A DNA stretch of 39,592 nucleotides. Origin: Desulfobacteraceae bacterium (GTDB lineage: Bacteria; Desulfobacterota; Desulfobacteria; Desulfobacterales; JACKCP01). Positions within the stretch are counted from its first letter, which is position 1; the number at the start of each line of letters is the position of its first letter. Below are positions 17,099-25,403 of this stretch, piece by piece. A model generated the notes under the pieces. It saw nothing but the letters and a program-made list of their open reading frames with translations. It had not been told where the DNA came from and ran no database searches. The position numbers and the translations under genes are program-made. The stretch is from positions 1-39,592 of the forward strand of contig JACKCP010000017.1 of the NCBI GenBank assembly GCA_020633955.1, given 5' to 3'.

Positions 17099-17330
17099 AA
17101 GGCTTAGAGTTTTAAAAATAATATTTTATAAAATTTATTTTACTTTTCATTTTAAATATTGACTCCCTGGTAATTGTTTAAGAATTGGATTTTTCGTTCA
17201 GTTTATCCTGGGAAAAATTTAACCGTAAAAATTTTTAGGATTTTGAGTATTTAATTTTAAATCTTATGCAGAAATGGACATCCCCCCCTTTATTTCAGCA
17301 GCTGCTTTAAATATCATAAGTTCTTAATAT

Positions 17331-17358
17331 TTGACATAAGCCAAAAAATGTATAATAT
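17331..17358 (+). promoter_or_regulatory. Candidate copA promoter
   Basis: TTGACA (17331-17336) is a perfect -35 box; TATAAT (17351-17356, 14-bp spacer) or TAATAT (17353-17358, 16-bp spacer) could be the -10. Transcription would begin about 30 bases before the copA ATG. The spacing is shorter than the 19-bp type used by MerR/CueR activators, and no copper-regulator gene is adjacent. The rest of the 295-bp gap 17099-17393 is A/T-rich with nothing I can assign. Confidence 0.45.
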
Positions 17359-17393
17359 CAACTATATTAGGTAATCAAAACAAAGGTAGAGAT

Positions 17394-19811
17394 ATGTTAA
17401 ACTATAGAATCAAAATAAACGGTATGCATTGCGCCAACTGTGCTGCAAGTCTTGAAAAAAAAATTTCCAAATTAGATGAAATAAACAATCCAAATGTCAA
17501 CTTTGCAGATGAGTCATTAAATTTTACCACAGCTGATAAAGGGTCTGAAATCCTTAAAACAGTTAAAAAGGCTGTAAGTGATACAGGATTTGCAGTTGCA
17601 ACAAAAAATTCCTTATTTAAAATTTCGGGAATGCACTGCACAAACTGCTCAATGAGTATTGAAAAAAATCTCAATTCAATGCCGGGGATAATAAATGCAA
17701 ATGTAAATCTAGCAGATGAAAGCCTTGAAGCCGAATATATTGATACTGTCGTTTCACCAAAAGATATTGAATATAAAGTTCAATCCCTTGGATTCAAAGC
17801 CTTTGAAACTGAAAATGAAGATTTTTTTTCCGAGGATATGAAGGAACTCAAAAATCAAAAAATCAAATTCATAACAGGCCTTGTATTTACAATTCCTCTT
17901 TTCATTATTTCCATGACTGCTGATATGACAGGTCTCATTCCATCATACCCTGACTCTTTTGCAATCGGACTTCTGCTTTTTGTTCTTGCAACACCTGTCC
18001 AGTTCTTTACAGGCTCTGACTATTATAAAGGAGCATATACAAGCCTTAAAAACGGTTCTTCAAATATGGATGTTCTTGTGGCGCTTGGTTCTTCTGCCGC
18101 ATATTTTTACTCGGCAGTAATCTTGTTTACTCCTTTTAAAGGTGAACATCTTTATTTTGAAGCTTCAGCTGTAATTATAACCCTTATAAAACTTGGAAAA
18201 ATGCTTGAAGCAAGAACAAAGGGAAAAACCGGAGAAGCCGTAAAAAAACTTCTGGATCTTACTCCAAAACAGGTTTTAAGGGAAAATGAAGACGGAACAA
18301 CTGAAACAAAAAATCTGTCAGACATTAAAGTAAATGACATAATAATTGTAAAGCCTGGAGAAAATATTCCTGTTGACGGTGAAATCATTTACGGGAAATC
18401 TGCAATAGATGAATCAATGCTTACAGGAGAATCCTTACCTGCAGACAAAAAAGCAGGCGACAATGTAACAGGCGGTACAATAAACGTAAACGGACTTATA
18501 AAAATTAAGGCAACAGCAATTGGAAAAGAAAGCGTTCTTGCAAAAATAGTTGAAATTGTAAGACACGCACAGGGAAGCAAGGCCCCTGTTCAAAAAATTG
18601 CTGACAAGGTTGCTTCAGTTTTTGTTCCTTTTGTAATTATTTCAGCAATAATAACATTTTCCGTCTGGTATTATTTTACAGGCGATTTCACAGCATCAAT
18701 AATAAGACTTACAGCTGTTCTTGTAATTGCCTGCCCTTGTGCCCTTGGCCTTGCCACTCCTACAGCACTTATGGCAGGTGCTGGTAAAGGTGCATTTTCA
18801 GGGGTATTGTTCAAATCCGGCGAGGCAATTCAAAAGCTTGCATCAGTTAAGACAATAATTCTTGATAAAACAGGAACAGTCACCACGGGCAAACCTTCAG
18901 TCCTTAATATATATGCAACAGATGAAGGAATGAATGAGGAAAAAATACTTGAAATTGCAGCTTCAATTGAAAGAAATTCCAGTCATCCTGTTTCCTCTGC
19001 GATTACAGAAAAAGGCATTAATGAGAATTCAAAAATATATGAATGCACAGATTTTGAGGAAGTTGGGGGAATGGGAGTAAAGGGTATAATTGATAATATT
19101 CAATATAAAATCGGCAAGGCTTCCTGGTTTGAAAATTTTCCAAAAAAATCACTTTCAATCCTTGAGGAAATTTACTCAAAGGGAAATACCCCTGTTGTTT
19201 TATCAGCACAGGATAAGATCAAGGGAATTTTTGAAATTTATGACGAAATAAAGGAAGATTCAAGAGAAGCAGTTCAGGAACTGAAAGATCTTGGTTTAAG
19301 AATTGCTCTTCTTACAGGAGACAATGAAAAAACAGCCGCAAATACAGCAAGAGAACTTGGTATTGATGACTATATTGCTGAAGCAACACCAGACTCAAAG
19401 GCAAATCTTGTTAAAGACTATCAGAATAAATACGGATTTGCTGCAATGGTTGGAGACGGAATAAATGATGCACCTGCCCTTGCAACAGCTTACTCAGGCA
19501 TTGCACTTGGTACAGGAACAGACGTTGCAATAGAATCTGCTGAAATAATACTTCCAGGACACAAAATGAAACTTTTACCCTACTCAGTAAAACTCAGCCG
19601 AAAAACATTTAAAACCATAAAGAAAAATCTCTTCTGGGCTTTTATTTACAACATAATTCTTATTCCGGTTGCAGCCGGAGTTCTTGCTCCGTTTCCACAG
19701 ATGCCTGAATGGCTAAGGCAGCTTAATCCAATGGTTGCAGCCTTTGCAATGAGCATGAGCAGTATTATGGTTGTAAGTACAAGTCTTATGCTTTACAAAA
19801 GCAAGAGTTAA
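17394..19811 (+). CDS. copA: Copper-exporting P1B-type ATPase, two HMA domains
   Basis: Inner-membrane ATPase that pumps Cu(I) out of the cytoplasm. Seen: two N-terminal metal-binding domains with GMHCANC (C13, C16) and GMHCTNC (C82, C85), paired helices from about residue 155, the phosphatase motif TGES, the transmembrane metal site C447-P-C449 (ACPCALGLATP), the phosphorylation site DKTGTVT (D491), the HP locus motif SSHPVSSAI, and GDGINDAPAL; the last helix pair carries the M-x-x-S-S pattern (MSMSSIMV). The 805-aa length is normal for CopA with two HMA domains. AAAGGTAGAG precedes the ATG. A standalone unit. Confidence 0.95.
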   Translation: MLNYRIKINGMHCANCAASLEKKISKLDEINNPNVNFADESLNFTTADKGSEILKTVKKAVSDTGFAVATKNSLFKISGMHCTNCSMSIEKNLNSMPGIINANVNLADESLEAEYIDTVVSPKDIEYKVQSLGFKAFETENEDFFSEDMKELKNQKIKFITGLVFTIPLFIISMTADMTGLIPSYPDSFAIGLLLFVLATPVQFFTGSDYYKGAYTSLKNGSSNMDVLVALGSSAAYFYSAVILFTPFKGEHLYFEASAVIITLIKLGKMLEARTKGKTGEAVKKLLDLTPKQVLRENEDGTTETKNLSDIKVNDIIIVKPGENIPVDGEIIYGKSAIDESMLTGESLPADKKAGDNVTGGTINVNGLIKIKATAIGKESVLAKIVEIVRHAQGSKAPVQKIADKVASVFVPFVIISAIITFSVWYYFTGDFTASIIRLTAVLVIACPCALGLATPTALMAGAGKGAFSGVLFKSGEAIQKLASVKTIILDKTGTVTTGKPSVLNIYATDEGMNEEKILEIAASIERNSSHPVSSAITEKGINENSKIYECTDFEEVGGMGVKGIIDNIQYKIGKASWFENFPKKSLSILEEIYSKGNTPVVLSAQDKIKGIFEIYDEIKEDSREAVQELKDLGLRIALLTGDNEKTAANTARELGIDDYIAEATPDSKANLVKDYQNKYGFAAMVGDGINDAPALATAYSGIALGTGTDVAIESAEIILPGHKMKLLPYSVKLSRKTFKTIKKNLFWAFIYNIILIPVAAGVLAPFPQMPEWLRQLNPMVAAFAMSMSSIMVVSTSLMLYKSKS

Positions 19812-19840
19812 TTATTCAGTATAAATTATTTATGCAGACC

Positions 19841-19893
19841 GCTTTTTTCCGGTTGAATCAAGAAATTTCAAATTTTTTTCAACTGAAAAAAGC
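19841..19893. terminator. Hairpin downstream of copA
   Basis: A long near-perfect stem, GCTTTTTTCCGGTTGAA (19841-19857) against TTCAACTGAAAAAAGC (19878-19893), with one bulge and a 20-nt loop, 29 bp after the copA stop. The T run lies in the left arm, not after the stem, so it is an unusual terminator on the plus strand. The next 130 bp up to the MITE at 20024 are A/T-rich with nothing I can assign. Confidence 0.4.
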
Positions 19894-20023
19894 ATAAAAC
19901 AATAAATTTTACTGATATTGGCTCTAATTAGTTGCTGAACAAAAAATTCTCGTTTTCTGGCAATTACTAATTAAGCACTGGACAAAACAATTAATGTAAT
20001 TAAATTTAAAAATGAATTTTAAA

Positions 20024-20220
20024 CCGGAATTGAGCGTTTCATATTTTTAAATTAACAAATTTACAATGAATCAGGCTTATTTAATTTAAAAATATGAAAC
20101 CCTGCGGGCTTTCCAATTTTGCAGCATCTACTGCGTTAAATTGCATCACGCATAGCAAAAGTATAGCCTGATACAATTTGCCTTGTATATGCAGCAAACT
20201 TGAAAATCGCTCAATTCAGG
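20024..20220. repeat. MITE-like element, copy B (better preserved)
   Basis: 197 bp, same length as copy A at 3048-3244. The 13-bp terminal inverted repeats differ at one position (CCGGAATTGAGCG at the left; CCTGAATTGAGCG read from the right). A 5-bp direct repeat TTAAA flanks it (20019-20023 and 20221-20225). The left half has a perfect 20-bp inverted repeat (20036-20055 and 20081-20100), which would form a strong hairpin with a 25-nt loop. The right half holds the block CCTGCGGGCTTTCC and a 33-bp stretch identical to copy A. No ORF. It sits 76 bp ahead of the aldo/keto reductase gene and may affect its expression. Confidence 0.88.
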
Positions 20221-20296
20221 TTAAAATTTCTTATCAGGCCGCATAACTTTGATTATCGGCTTGATTTATTTTTTATGACAAATTTACGGAGAAAAA

Positions 20297-21253
20297 ATGA
20301 ATTTTTTAAATCTTGGTTCAACAGATATTAAAATCTCGAAAATAATAATGGGAACCTGGCAGGCAGGAAAACAGATGTGGACAGGAATTGAGGATTCAGA
20401 CAGTATCGAAGCAATAAAAACTGCATATGAAAACAATATTACAACATTTGATACTGCTGAAATGTATGGCAAAGGCCATTCCGAAAGAATTCTTGGACAG
20501 GCTCTTAAAAGCGTAAGAAACAAGGTTGTTATTGCAACAAAAGCAGCTCCTCAAAACCTTTCAAAGGACAAACTGATCTCAGCCTGTGAAAAATCACTGA
20601 AAAATCTTGATACCGATTATATAGACCTTTATCAGATACACTGGCCGGCAGGAAGTTTCGGCTCAAAAAAAATCCCTGTTTCAGAAACACTTGAAGCAAT
20701 GGATAAACTGAAAAAACAGGGTAAAATAAGAGCAGTTGGAGTTTCAAACTTTTCAAGAGAACAGCTTGAAGAGGCTTTAAATTGTTATCAGATCGATTCT
20801 GTTCAGCCGCCCTACTCAATTTTATGGAGACATATTGAAAAGGATTTAACACCTCTTTGCTTTGAAAAAAACATAACTGTTCTTTCATATTCCCCAATGG
20901 CACAGGGCCTTTTGACAGGCAGATTCAAAAAAGGCCATAAATTTGAAAAAGGCGACAACAGAGCTTCAAACAAACTTTTCCAGGGTGAAACTTTTGAAAA
21001 GGCTTTAGAAATTATTGAAGAGCTCAAGCCAATTGCTTCTGATCTTGGAATTAGTCTTTCAAACCTTGCACTTTCATGGGTTAAAAGCAAAAAAAATACA
21101 GCAGCAATTGCAGGAGCAAGAAATAAAAATCAGTCAAAGGAAAATGCAAAGGCTTTAAATACAAACCTTTCAGCTGAGTTAGTAGAGTTTATAGATAAGA
21201 AAACATTAGAATTTACAAATATTACAGGTGAAAGCCCTGTAATGTGGGGATAA
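20297..21253 (+). CDS. Aldo/keto reductase
   Basis: NAD(P)H-dependent reductase of 318 aa with a TIM-barrel fold. Seen: the catalytic tetrad D52, Y57 (FDTAEMYGKG), K82 (VIATKA) and H115 (YQIHWP), GVSNFSREQLEEAL in the middle, and SYSPMAQGLLTGRF followed by the cofactor-phosphate region IAGARNKNQSKENAKAL. It resembles the oxidoreductase branch with YajO/Tas/IolS-like proteins (substrates include sugars and aldehydes); the exact substrate cannot be told. CGGAGA lies 5 bases before the ATG. It is followed 32 bp on by a small gene that is probably cotranscribed. Confidence 0.9.
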   Translation: MNFLNLGSTDIKISKIIMGTWQAGKQMWTGIEDSDSIEAIKTAYENNITTFDTAEMYGKGHSERILGQALKSVRNKVVIATKAAPQNLSKDKLISACEKSLKNLDTDYIDLYQIHWPAGSFGSKKIPVSETLEAMDKLKKQGKIRAVGVSNFSREQLEEALNCYQIDSVQPPYSILWRHIEKDLTPLCFEKNITVLSYSPMAQGLLTGRFKKGHKFEKGDNRASNKLFQGETFEKALEIIEELKPIASDLGISLSNLALSWVKSKKNTAAIAGARNKNQSKENAKALNTNLSAELVEFIDKKTLEFTNITGESPVMWG

Positions 21254-21285
21254 TTTTTTGTCCATGATTTTTAACCGGAGGAAAA

Positions 21286-21522
21286 ATGACTACTTTTAAA
21301 GAACTTCTCGAAGAAAAAAATGACGAAAAAAAAGAGTCAGAAAGACTGTTTTTTATTTCAGATGATGAGCTGAACAAAGTGGAAGAAATTTTAATACAGC
21401 TTGAAGACGGAAGAAAAGTATTTGATCCGATTTTGCTCTACCAGAAGGCATCAATTCTTGGATACTGGTGTGAAGCAGATTACAATGACAATACCGGAGG
21501 ATATTTCTTTGAAAAAATTTAA
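21286..21522 (+). CDS. Small acidic protein, unknown function
   Basis: A 78-aa protein, highly charged in its first half (KELLEEKNDEKKESER), with a more hydrophobic middle (KVFDPILLYQKASILGYW) and an acidic C-terminus. A strong ribosome site CGGAGG is 5 bases before the ATG, 32 bp after the aldo/keto reductase, and a strong terminator follows, so it is a real gene and the end of a two-gene unit. I recognise no family. Confidence 0.75.
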   Translation: MTTFKELLEEKNDEKKESERLFFISDDELNKVEEILIQLEDGRKVFDPILLYQKASILGYWCEADYNDNTGGYFFEKI

Positions 21523-21620
21523 TCCTTTAAATACTCCATGTATACTGAAGGTTAATTTTTGATCTTCCATAAATAAAGAAAACCAGTTTTCGGCGAGGTA
21601 TTGTCAGGTATAAGTTTCTT

Positions 21621-21654
21621 AATTCCCGATCTTTTTGATTGGGAATTTTTTTTT
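21621..21654 (+). terminator. Rho-independent terminator
   Basis: An 11-bp stem (21621-21631 with 21637-21647; AATTCCC / GGGAATT at the base and one G-T pair inside), a loop of five T residues, then seven T residues. It ends the aldo/keto reductase - small protein unit and separates it from the convergent methyltransferase. Confidence 0.9.
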
Positions 21655-21689
21655 GATTATTTCCACAAAAAAAGCTTCTAAATTTCATC

Positions 21690-22295
21690 TTATCTTTTTA
21701 TAAAAATACAATTACTCCAGTTGGATAAAAGACTTGAATCAAGATAACCTTCCTCAAGAAAACTATAATTGTGTTCCTCAAAAATTTTTATCATTTCATC
21801 AATACCAAACATTTCAACTATTCTTTCAAAGCCTTCTCCATTTATTTCATGGAAAGTTTTTTTCTGACCTTTCCCAGCAAAAAAAATATTCATGAAATAT
21901 GTGTTCTTGTGTGTAATTGTATCCAGAACCTCAAGAAGTCTGTGAATATCTTCTTTATTAAGGTGAATCATTGAAGAGCAGGCAAATATTCCGTCAAATT
22001 TTCCAAGACTTTTATTTATATCGAAAAAATCCATTTCATAAAAAGTAATTGAAGGATTTCTTTTTTTTGCAATTTCAATTGAATTTTTACTGTAATCTAT
22101 TCCAGTAACATTGGCTCCTTCATTAAAAAGCCTCATGCTTTCATGACCTGGACCACACCCGAGATCAAGAATTCTTGGATTTTCTTTCCCAATAACTAAT
22201 AAAAAAGACTGAATGGTTTTTTTCATAATATCATTTGAATACCACTCATTTGAATAGTCTGAGACAGATAAATCATAAAACCTTTTATTGTCCAT
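21690..22295 (-). CDS. Class I SAM-dependent methyltransferase
   Basis: A 201-aa methyltransferase. Seen: motif I ILDLGCGPGHESMRL (about residues 39-53), motif II with the ribose-binding acid in VTGIDYSKNSIEIAKKR, then FYEMDFFDI and the strand FDGIFACSSMIHL. It looks like a small-molecule methyltransferase of the UbiE/Methyltransf_25 type. The C-terminal substrate part gives no clue to the acceptor. AAAGGAGA precedes the ATG at the right distance. Single-gene unit with convergent and divergent neighbours. Confidence 0.88.
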   Translation of the reverse strand: MDNKRFYDLSVSDYSNEWYSNDIMKKTIQSFLLVIGKENPRILDLGCGPGHESMRLFNEGANVTGIDYSKNSIEIAKKRNPSITFYEMDFFDINKSLGKFDGIFACSSMIHLNKEDIHRLLEVLDTITHKNTYFMNIFFAGKGQKKTFHEINGEGFERIVEMFGIDEMIKIFEEHNYSFLEEGYLDSSLLSNWSNCIFIKR

Positions 22296-22394
22296 TCTTT
22301 CTCCTTTATTGAATTAATGATGTAACTGTTCAGTTTAATGGCAATTAAATTTTGAATCTGATTTGTCCAATCAGTTGACGCTTAAGCTCCGAGG

Positions 22395-22468
22395 CAGGAG
22401 ATAAAAAAACTATCTCCTGAAACCGGCTCAGAAAAAATACAGCATCCGTCGCAAAACGGATTTTTCTC
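22395..22468. terminator. Two hairpins downstream of the sigma-54 activator gene
   Basis: Hairpin 1 is CAGGAGATA / TATCTCCTG (22395-22403 and 22411-22419), a perfect 9-bp stem. Hairpin 2 is ATCCGT / ACGGAT (22444-22449 and 22456-22461) with loop CGCAAA, followed on the plus strand by TTTTCTC and on the minus strand, after six bases, by a run of T. Both lie 50-120 bp beyond the activator stop on the minus strand. Hairpin 2 could end that transcript; the role of hairpin 1 is unclear. Confidence 0.4.
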
Positions 22469-22512
22469 TGTTTTTAAAATGACCAAAAAGCAGTTTTGTC
22501 CGCTCAGTTGCT

Positions 22513-24051
22513 TCAGATTTTTCTGCCAAATGGAATATCAAGTTTTCTAAGCCTGTTTCTAAGTGTGCTTGGATTAAGCCCAAGTAATTGTGCTGCACCG
22601 CCCTGCCCCTGAATTTTCCCCCCTGTTTTTTCAAGAACCTTTAAAACATGAACTCTGAATAGATCATCTGCAGTCAGATTAAAATCATAAGAGTTTAAAA
22701 TTTCATCAGTTCCAGCCTTTTCAACACTTTCTGTTCCGGTAAAATCATTAAATTTCAGTATATCTCCTTTTCCGGCAATTACTCTTATAAGTTCCCTTTC
22801 AACACAGTTTTCAAGTTCCCTTATATTTCCGGGCCAGTCGTGATTTTTAAGCCTTGAATAGGCAGACTCGGCTATTTTTGGTCTTCTTGAAATATTTAAG
22901 TCTTTTCTTTTTTTATCTATGAAATACTCAACAAGTTCTGGAATATCATCTTTTCTGAATCTTAAAGGAGGAATTGTAATTGGAAAAACATTGATCCTGA
23001 AAAGAAGATCCTCACGAAACTCACCTTTTTTGACAAGTTCATCAAGACTTCTGTTTGTTGCTGCAATAATCCTTACATCGCATTTTATGGAATCAAAGCC
23101 TCCAACCCTTTCAAACTCTCCTGTCTGAAGAACCCTTAAAAGCCTTGTCTGTGCATTCATTGGAAGTTCTCCTATTTCATCAAGAAAAAGAGTTCCTCCA
23201 TCAGCCCTTTCAAATCTTCCCTTTTTTACCGAAACTGCTCCGGTAAAGGCGCCTTTTTCATGGCCGAAAAGCTCAGAATCAATAAGATTTTCATGAATTG
23301 CACCGCAGTTAAGTTTTATAAAAGGCTTGTCTTTTCTGGAAGATGAATAATGGATTGCTGATGCTATTACTTCTTTTCCAACTCCTGTTTCACCAAGAAT
23401 AAGAACCTTGCTGTCTATGTGTGAAACCTGCCTTACCATTTCCATTACATCTTTCAGTCCTGAGTCGGAGCCTATTATTTCATCTCCTGAAATTTTTCTA
23501 AGCTCCTCATGAAGATATGTATTTTCGTCCTTCAGACTGTCTTTAAGACTGACAAGCTCCCTGTATCTCAAAATATTTGAGATTGCAATTGCAAAGGGAT
23601 CATGAAGAACTGAATAAAGTCTTGCATGATCCTCAGTGAACATTTCATTTTTTCTGCAGAAAACTGCAACAAAGCCTATTACCTCATTTTCCACTGTCAG
23701 ATTAAGAACAAGACCGGACATTTCAGAAAAGTTCATATAAGTGTTGACTATAATGGCAACAGGGTCATCATACATTGTCCTTACAAGCAAAACTGTTTTT
23801 TTATTTGATTGTACAAAGTCTGCCGCCTCTTTATTGAGTTTTATAATTTTATCAAGCTTTGGAATCTTTTTTTCCGAATACTGTCCTATTATTTCCATGG
23901 ACTGCGATTCAAAATAATGCTTGCTGATTGCTATTACTTCAAGGGGGAAGAATTTTTTAAAAAAATAAAAACAGCTTTCAAGCATTTTATCCTTATCAAG
24001 ACTGCCGCAGATTCTTATTGTTCCCTGGTGGAAAAATTCCTTTTCATCCAT
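22513..24051 (-). CDS. Sigma-54-dependent activator with GAF domain
   Basis: A 512-aa enhancer-binding protein. Residues about 10-165 form a GAF-type sensor domain, about 190-420 the AAA+ domain with Walker A GETGVGKE (220-227), the sigma-54 contact loop GAFTGA (267-272) and Walker B GGTLFLDEIGE (285-295), and the C-terminus is a Fis-type HTH (AAQLLGLNPSTLRNRLRKL). No receiver domain is present, so a small molecule sensed by GAF probably controls it. It is divergent from the RND efflux operon across 192 bp that holds three palindromes and a -24/-12 promoter, so it very likely activates that pump and may control itself. GAGGTG lies 5-6 bases before the ATG. Confidence 0.93.
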   Translation of the reverse strand: MDEKEFFHQGTIRICGSLDKDKMLESCFYFFKKFFPLEVIAISKHYFESQSMEIIGQYSEKKIPKLDKIIKLNKEAADFVQSNKKTVLLVRTMYDDPVAIIVNTYMNFSEMSGLVLNLTVENEVIGFVAVFCRKNEMFTEDHARLYSVLHDPFAIAISNILRYRELVSLKDSLKDENTYLHEELRKISGDEIIGSDSGLKDVMEMVRQVSHIDSKVLILGETGVGKEVIASAIHYSSSRKDKPFIKLNCGAIHENLIDSELFGHEKGAFTGAVSVKKGRFERADGGTLFLDEIGELPMNAQTRLLRVLQTGEFERVGGFDSIKCDVRIIAATNRSLDELVKKGEFREDLLFRINVFPITIPPLRFRKDDIPELVEYFIDKKRKDLNISRRPKIAESAYSRLKNHDWPGNIRELENCVERELIRVIAGKGDILKFNDFTGTESVEKAGTDEILNSYDFNLTADDLFRVHVLKVLEKTGGKIQGQGGAAQLLGLNPSTLRNRLRKLDIPFGRKI

Positions 24052-24067
24052 ATCACACCTCTAATTA

Positions 24068-24131
24068 TGTCTAATAAGACACTTTTACATATAACTGTCT
24101 TATTAGCCAGATATAACTGTTTTATAAGACA
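24068..24131. promoter_or_regulatory. Three operator palindromes for the sigma-54 activator
   Basis: Three copies of a 14-bp palindrome, TGTCTAATAAGACA (24068-24081), TGTCTTATTAGCCA (24096-24109) and TGTTTTATAAGACA (24118-24131), share the pattern TGTYTWATWAGMCA. Copies 2 and 3 also share the leading ATATAAC and are 22 bp apart, about two helical turns; copies 1 and 2 are 28 bp apart. They lie 77-140 bp upstream of the predicted efflux start site, where enhancer sites of such activators are found, and just in front of the activator's own ATG. Confidence 0.7.
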
Positions 24132-24182
24132 GTTTAAACCATAAAGTTTTCCTGATGCCTGAGAAATCAACAGCTTCACACA

Positions 24183-24198
24183 TGGCATACATTTTGTA
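24183..24198 (+). promoter_or_regulatory. Sigma-54 (-24/-12) promoter of the RND efflux operon
   Basis: TGGCATACATTTTGTA has GG at 24184-24185 and GT at 24196-24197 with exactly 10 bp between, as in the consensus TGGCAC-N5-TTGCA; the -12 element is TTGT instead of TTGC. Transcription would begin near 24208, 35 bases before the first ATG. The divergent sigma-54 activator and its palindromes upstream support the call. Confidence 0.65.
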
Positions 24199-24243
24199 AA
24201 TAAGGTTGATCTTTAAATAACGAACCTATGGGGGAGAACCAGA

Positions 24244-25386
24244 ATGATTGGAAGTTTAAAAAAAATTACAGTTACACTGCTGATTTTAATGACAGGAATT
24301 TTTATGCTCTCAGGCTGTAAAAATTCCACGGCAGACACATTTACTGAAAAAGAACCCGTAATAAGACCTGTTAAAGGCTTTCAGGTAATGGAAAAGGAAA
24401 CACTGGAAAGACATATGTTCCCTGCTTCAATAATACCGGAAAAAGAAATCAGGCTTTCATTCAGGGTTGGCGGACCAATTGTGAGAATGTCACTTGAAAC
24501 AGGACAGAAAATAAACAAGGGAGAGCTTCTTGCAAAAATTGATGAAAGGGATTTTATCCTTAAAATAAAAAATCTCCAGGCAAATATCAATGCCTCATAT
24601 GCTGAATTAAATGATGCTGAACTTCAGTATGAAAGATACAAAAGCCTTGTAAAGGAAAACGCTGCTGCAAAGGCAAAGTTTGATCAGGTTGAAGCAGCAT
24701 TCAAAGCCATCAGCTCAAGAACCAAAGCACTGGAAAAAGAGCTTGAAAACGCTGAAAACTCACTTAAGGATACAAGTCTTTATTCTCCTGTTTCAGGCTA
24801 TGTTAATGAGATTTTTACTGAAAACCATGAAACTGTATCAGCAGGCCAGCCTGTATTATCAATAGTAAAAATTGAAACAATTGAGGTGAAGTCATATATT
24901 CCGGAAAATCTGGTAGCAAAGGCAGATAAATTCACTAATTTCAGGTTTTGCCTTAATTCGATTCCAGGAAAAACATTCAAGGCCTCACTTAAAGAGATCG
25001 GAAAAAATGCAACAGGAGCGGGCAATACCTACCCTATTATTCTTACGGCCCAATCAGACAACCAGATAAAACCTGGGATGTCTGCACAAATTTTCTTTGA
25101 CACACCAGGCGACATTGAAAACGACATCTTTACTGTTCCCCTGAGTGCTGTACTGAGCAATGATTATGAAACTCCGATTCTTTGGAAAATTGACACTGAA
25201 AACAATATTCCTGTCAGAACAGAGGTCAAAATCCATAAACTTTTAAAATCAGACAAAATACAGGTTTCAGGAAAACTGAATCAGGGAGACTGGATAGTTT
25301 CAGCTGGAGCGGCATATATAAACGAAGAATCAAGAATAAAGCTCCTTTCAAAGTTTTCAGAAACAAATTACGGCAATGAACTATAA
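24244..25386 (+). CDS. RND efflux periplasmic adaptor (membrane fusion) lipoprotein
   Basis: Links the inner-membrane RND pump to the outer-membrane channel. Seen: a lipoprotein signal with lipobox LSGC (C25), a biotinyl-lipoyl-like half motif (RVGGPIVRMSLETGQKINKG, about 76-95), a coiled-coil hairpin (about 100-165: long K/E/A-rich helices), the second half motif (DTSLYSPVSGYVNEIF), then beta-barrel and membrane-proximal domains to residue 380. A GGGAGA ribosome site lies before the ATG. It is the first gene of the efflux operon, 17 bp before the pump gene. Confidence 0.93.
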   Translation: MIGSLKKITVTLLILMTGIFMLSGCKNSTADTFTEKEPVIRPVKGFQVMEKETLERHMFPASIIPEKEIRLSFRVGGPIVRMSLETGQKINKGELLAKIDERDFILKIKNLQANINASYAELNDAELQYERYKSLVKENAAAKAKFDQVEAAFKAISSRTKALEKELENAENSLKDTSLYSPVSGYVNEIFTENHETVSAGQPVLSIVKIETIEVKSYIPENLVAKADKFTNFRFCLNSIPGKTFKASLKEIGKNATGAGNTYPIILTAQSDNQIKPGMSAQIFFDTPGDIENDIFTVPLSAVLSNDYETPILWKIDTENNIPVRTEVKIHKLLKSDKIQVSGKLNQGDWIVSAGAAYINEESRIKLLSKFSETNYGNEL

Positions 25387-25403
25387 ATTATACTGGCGGT
25401 TAA

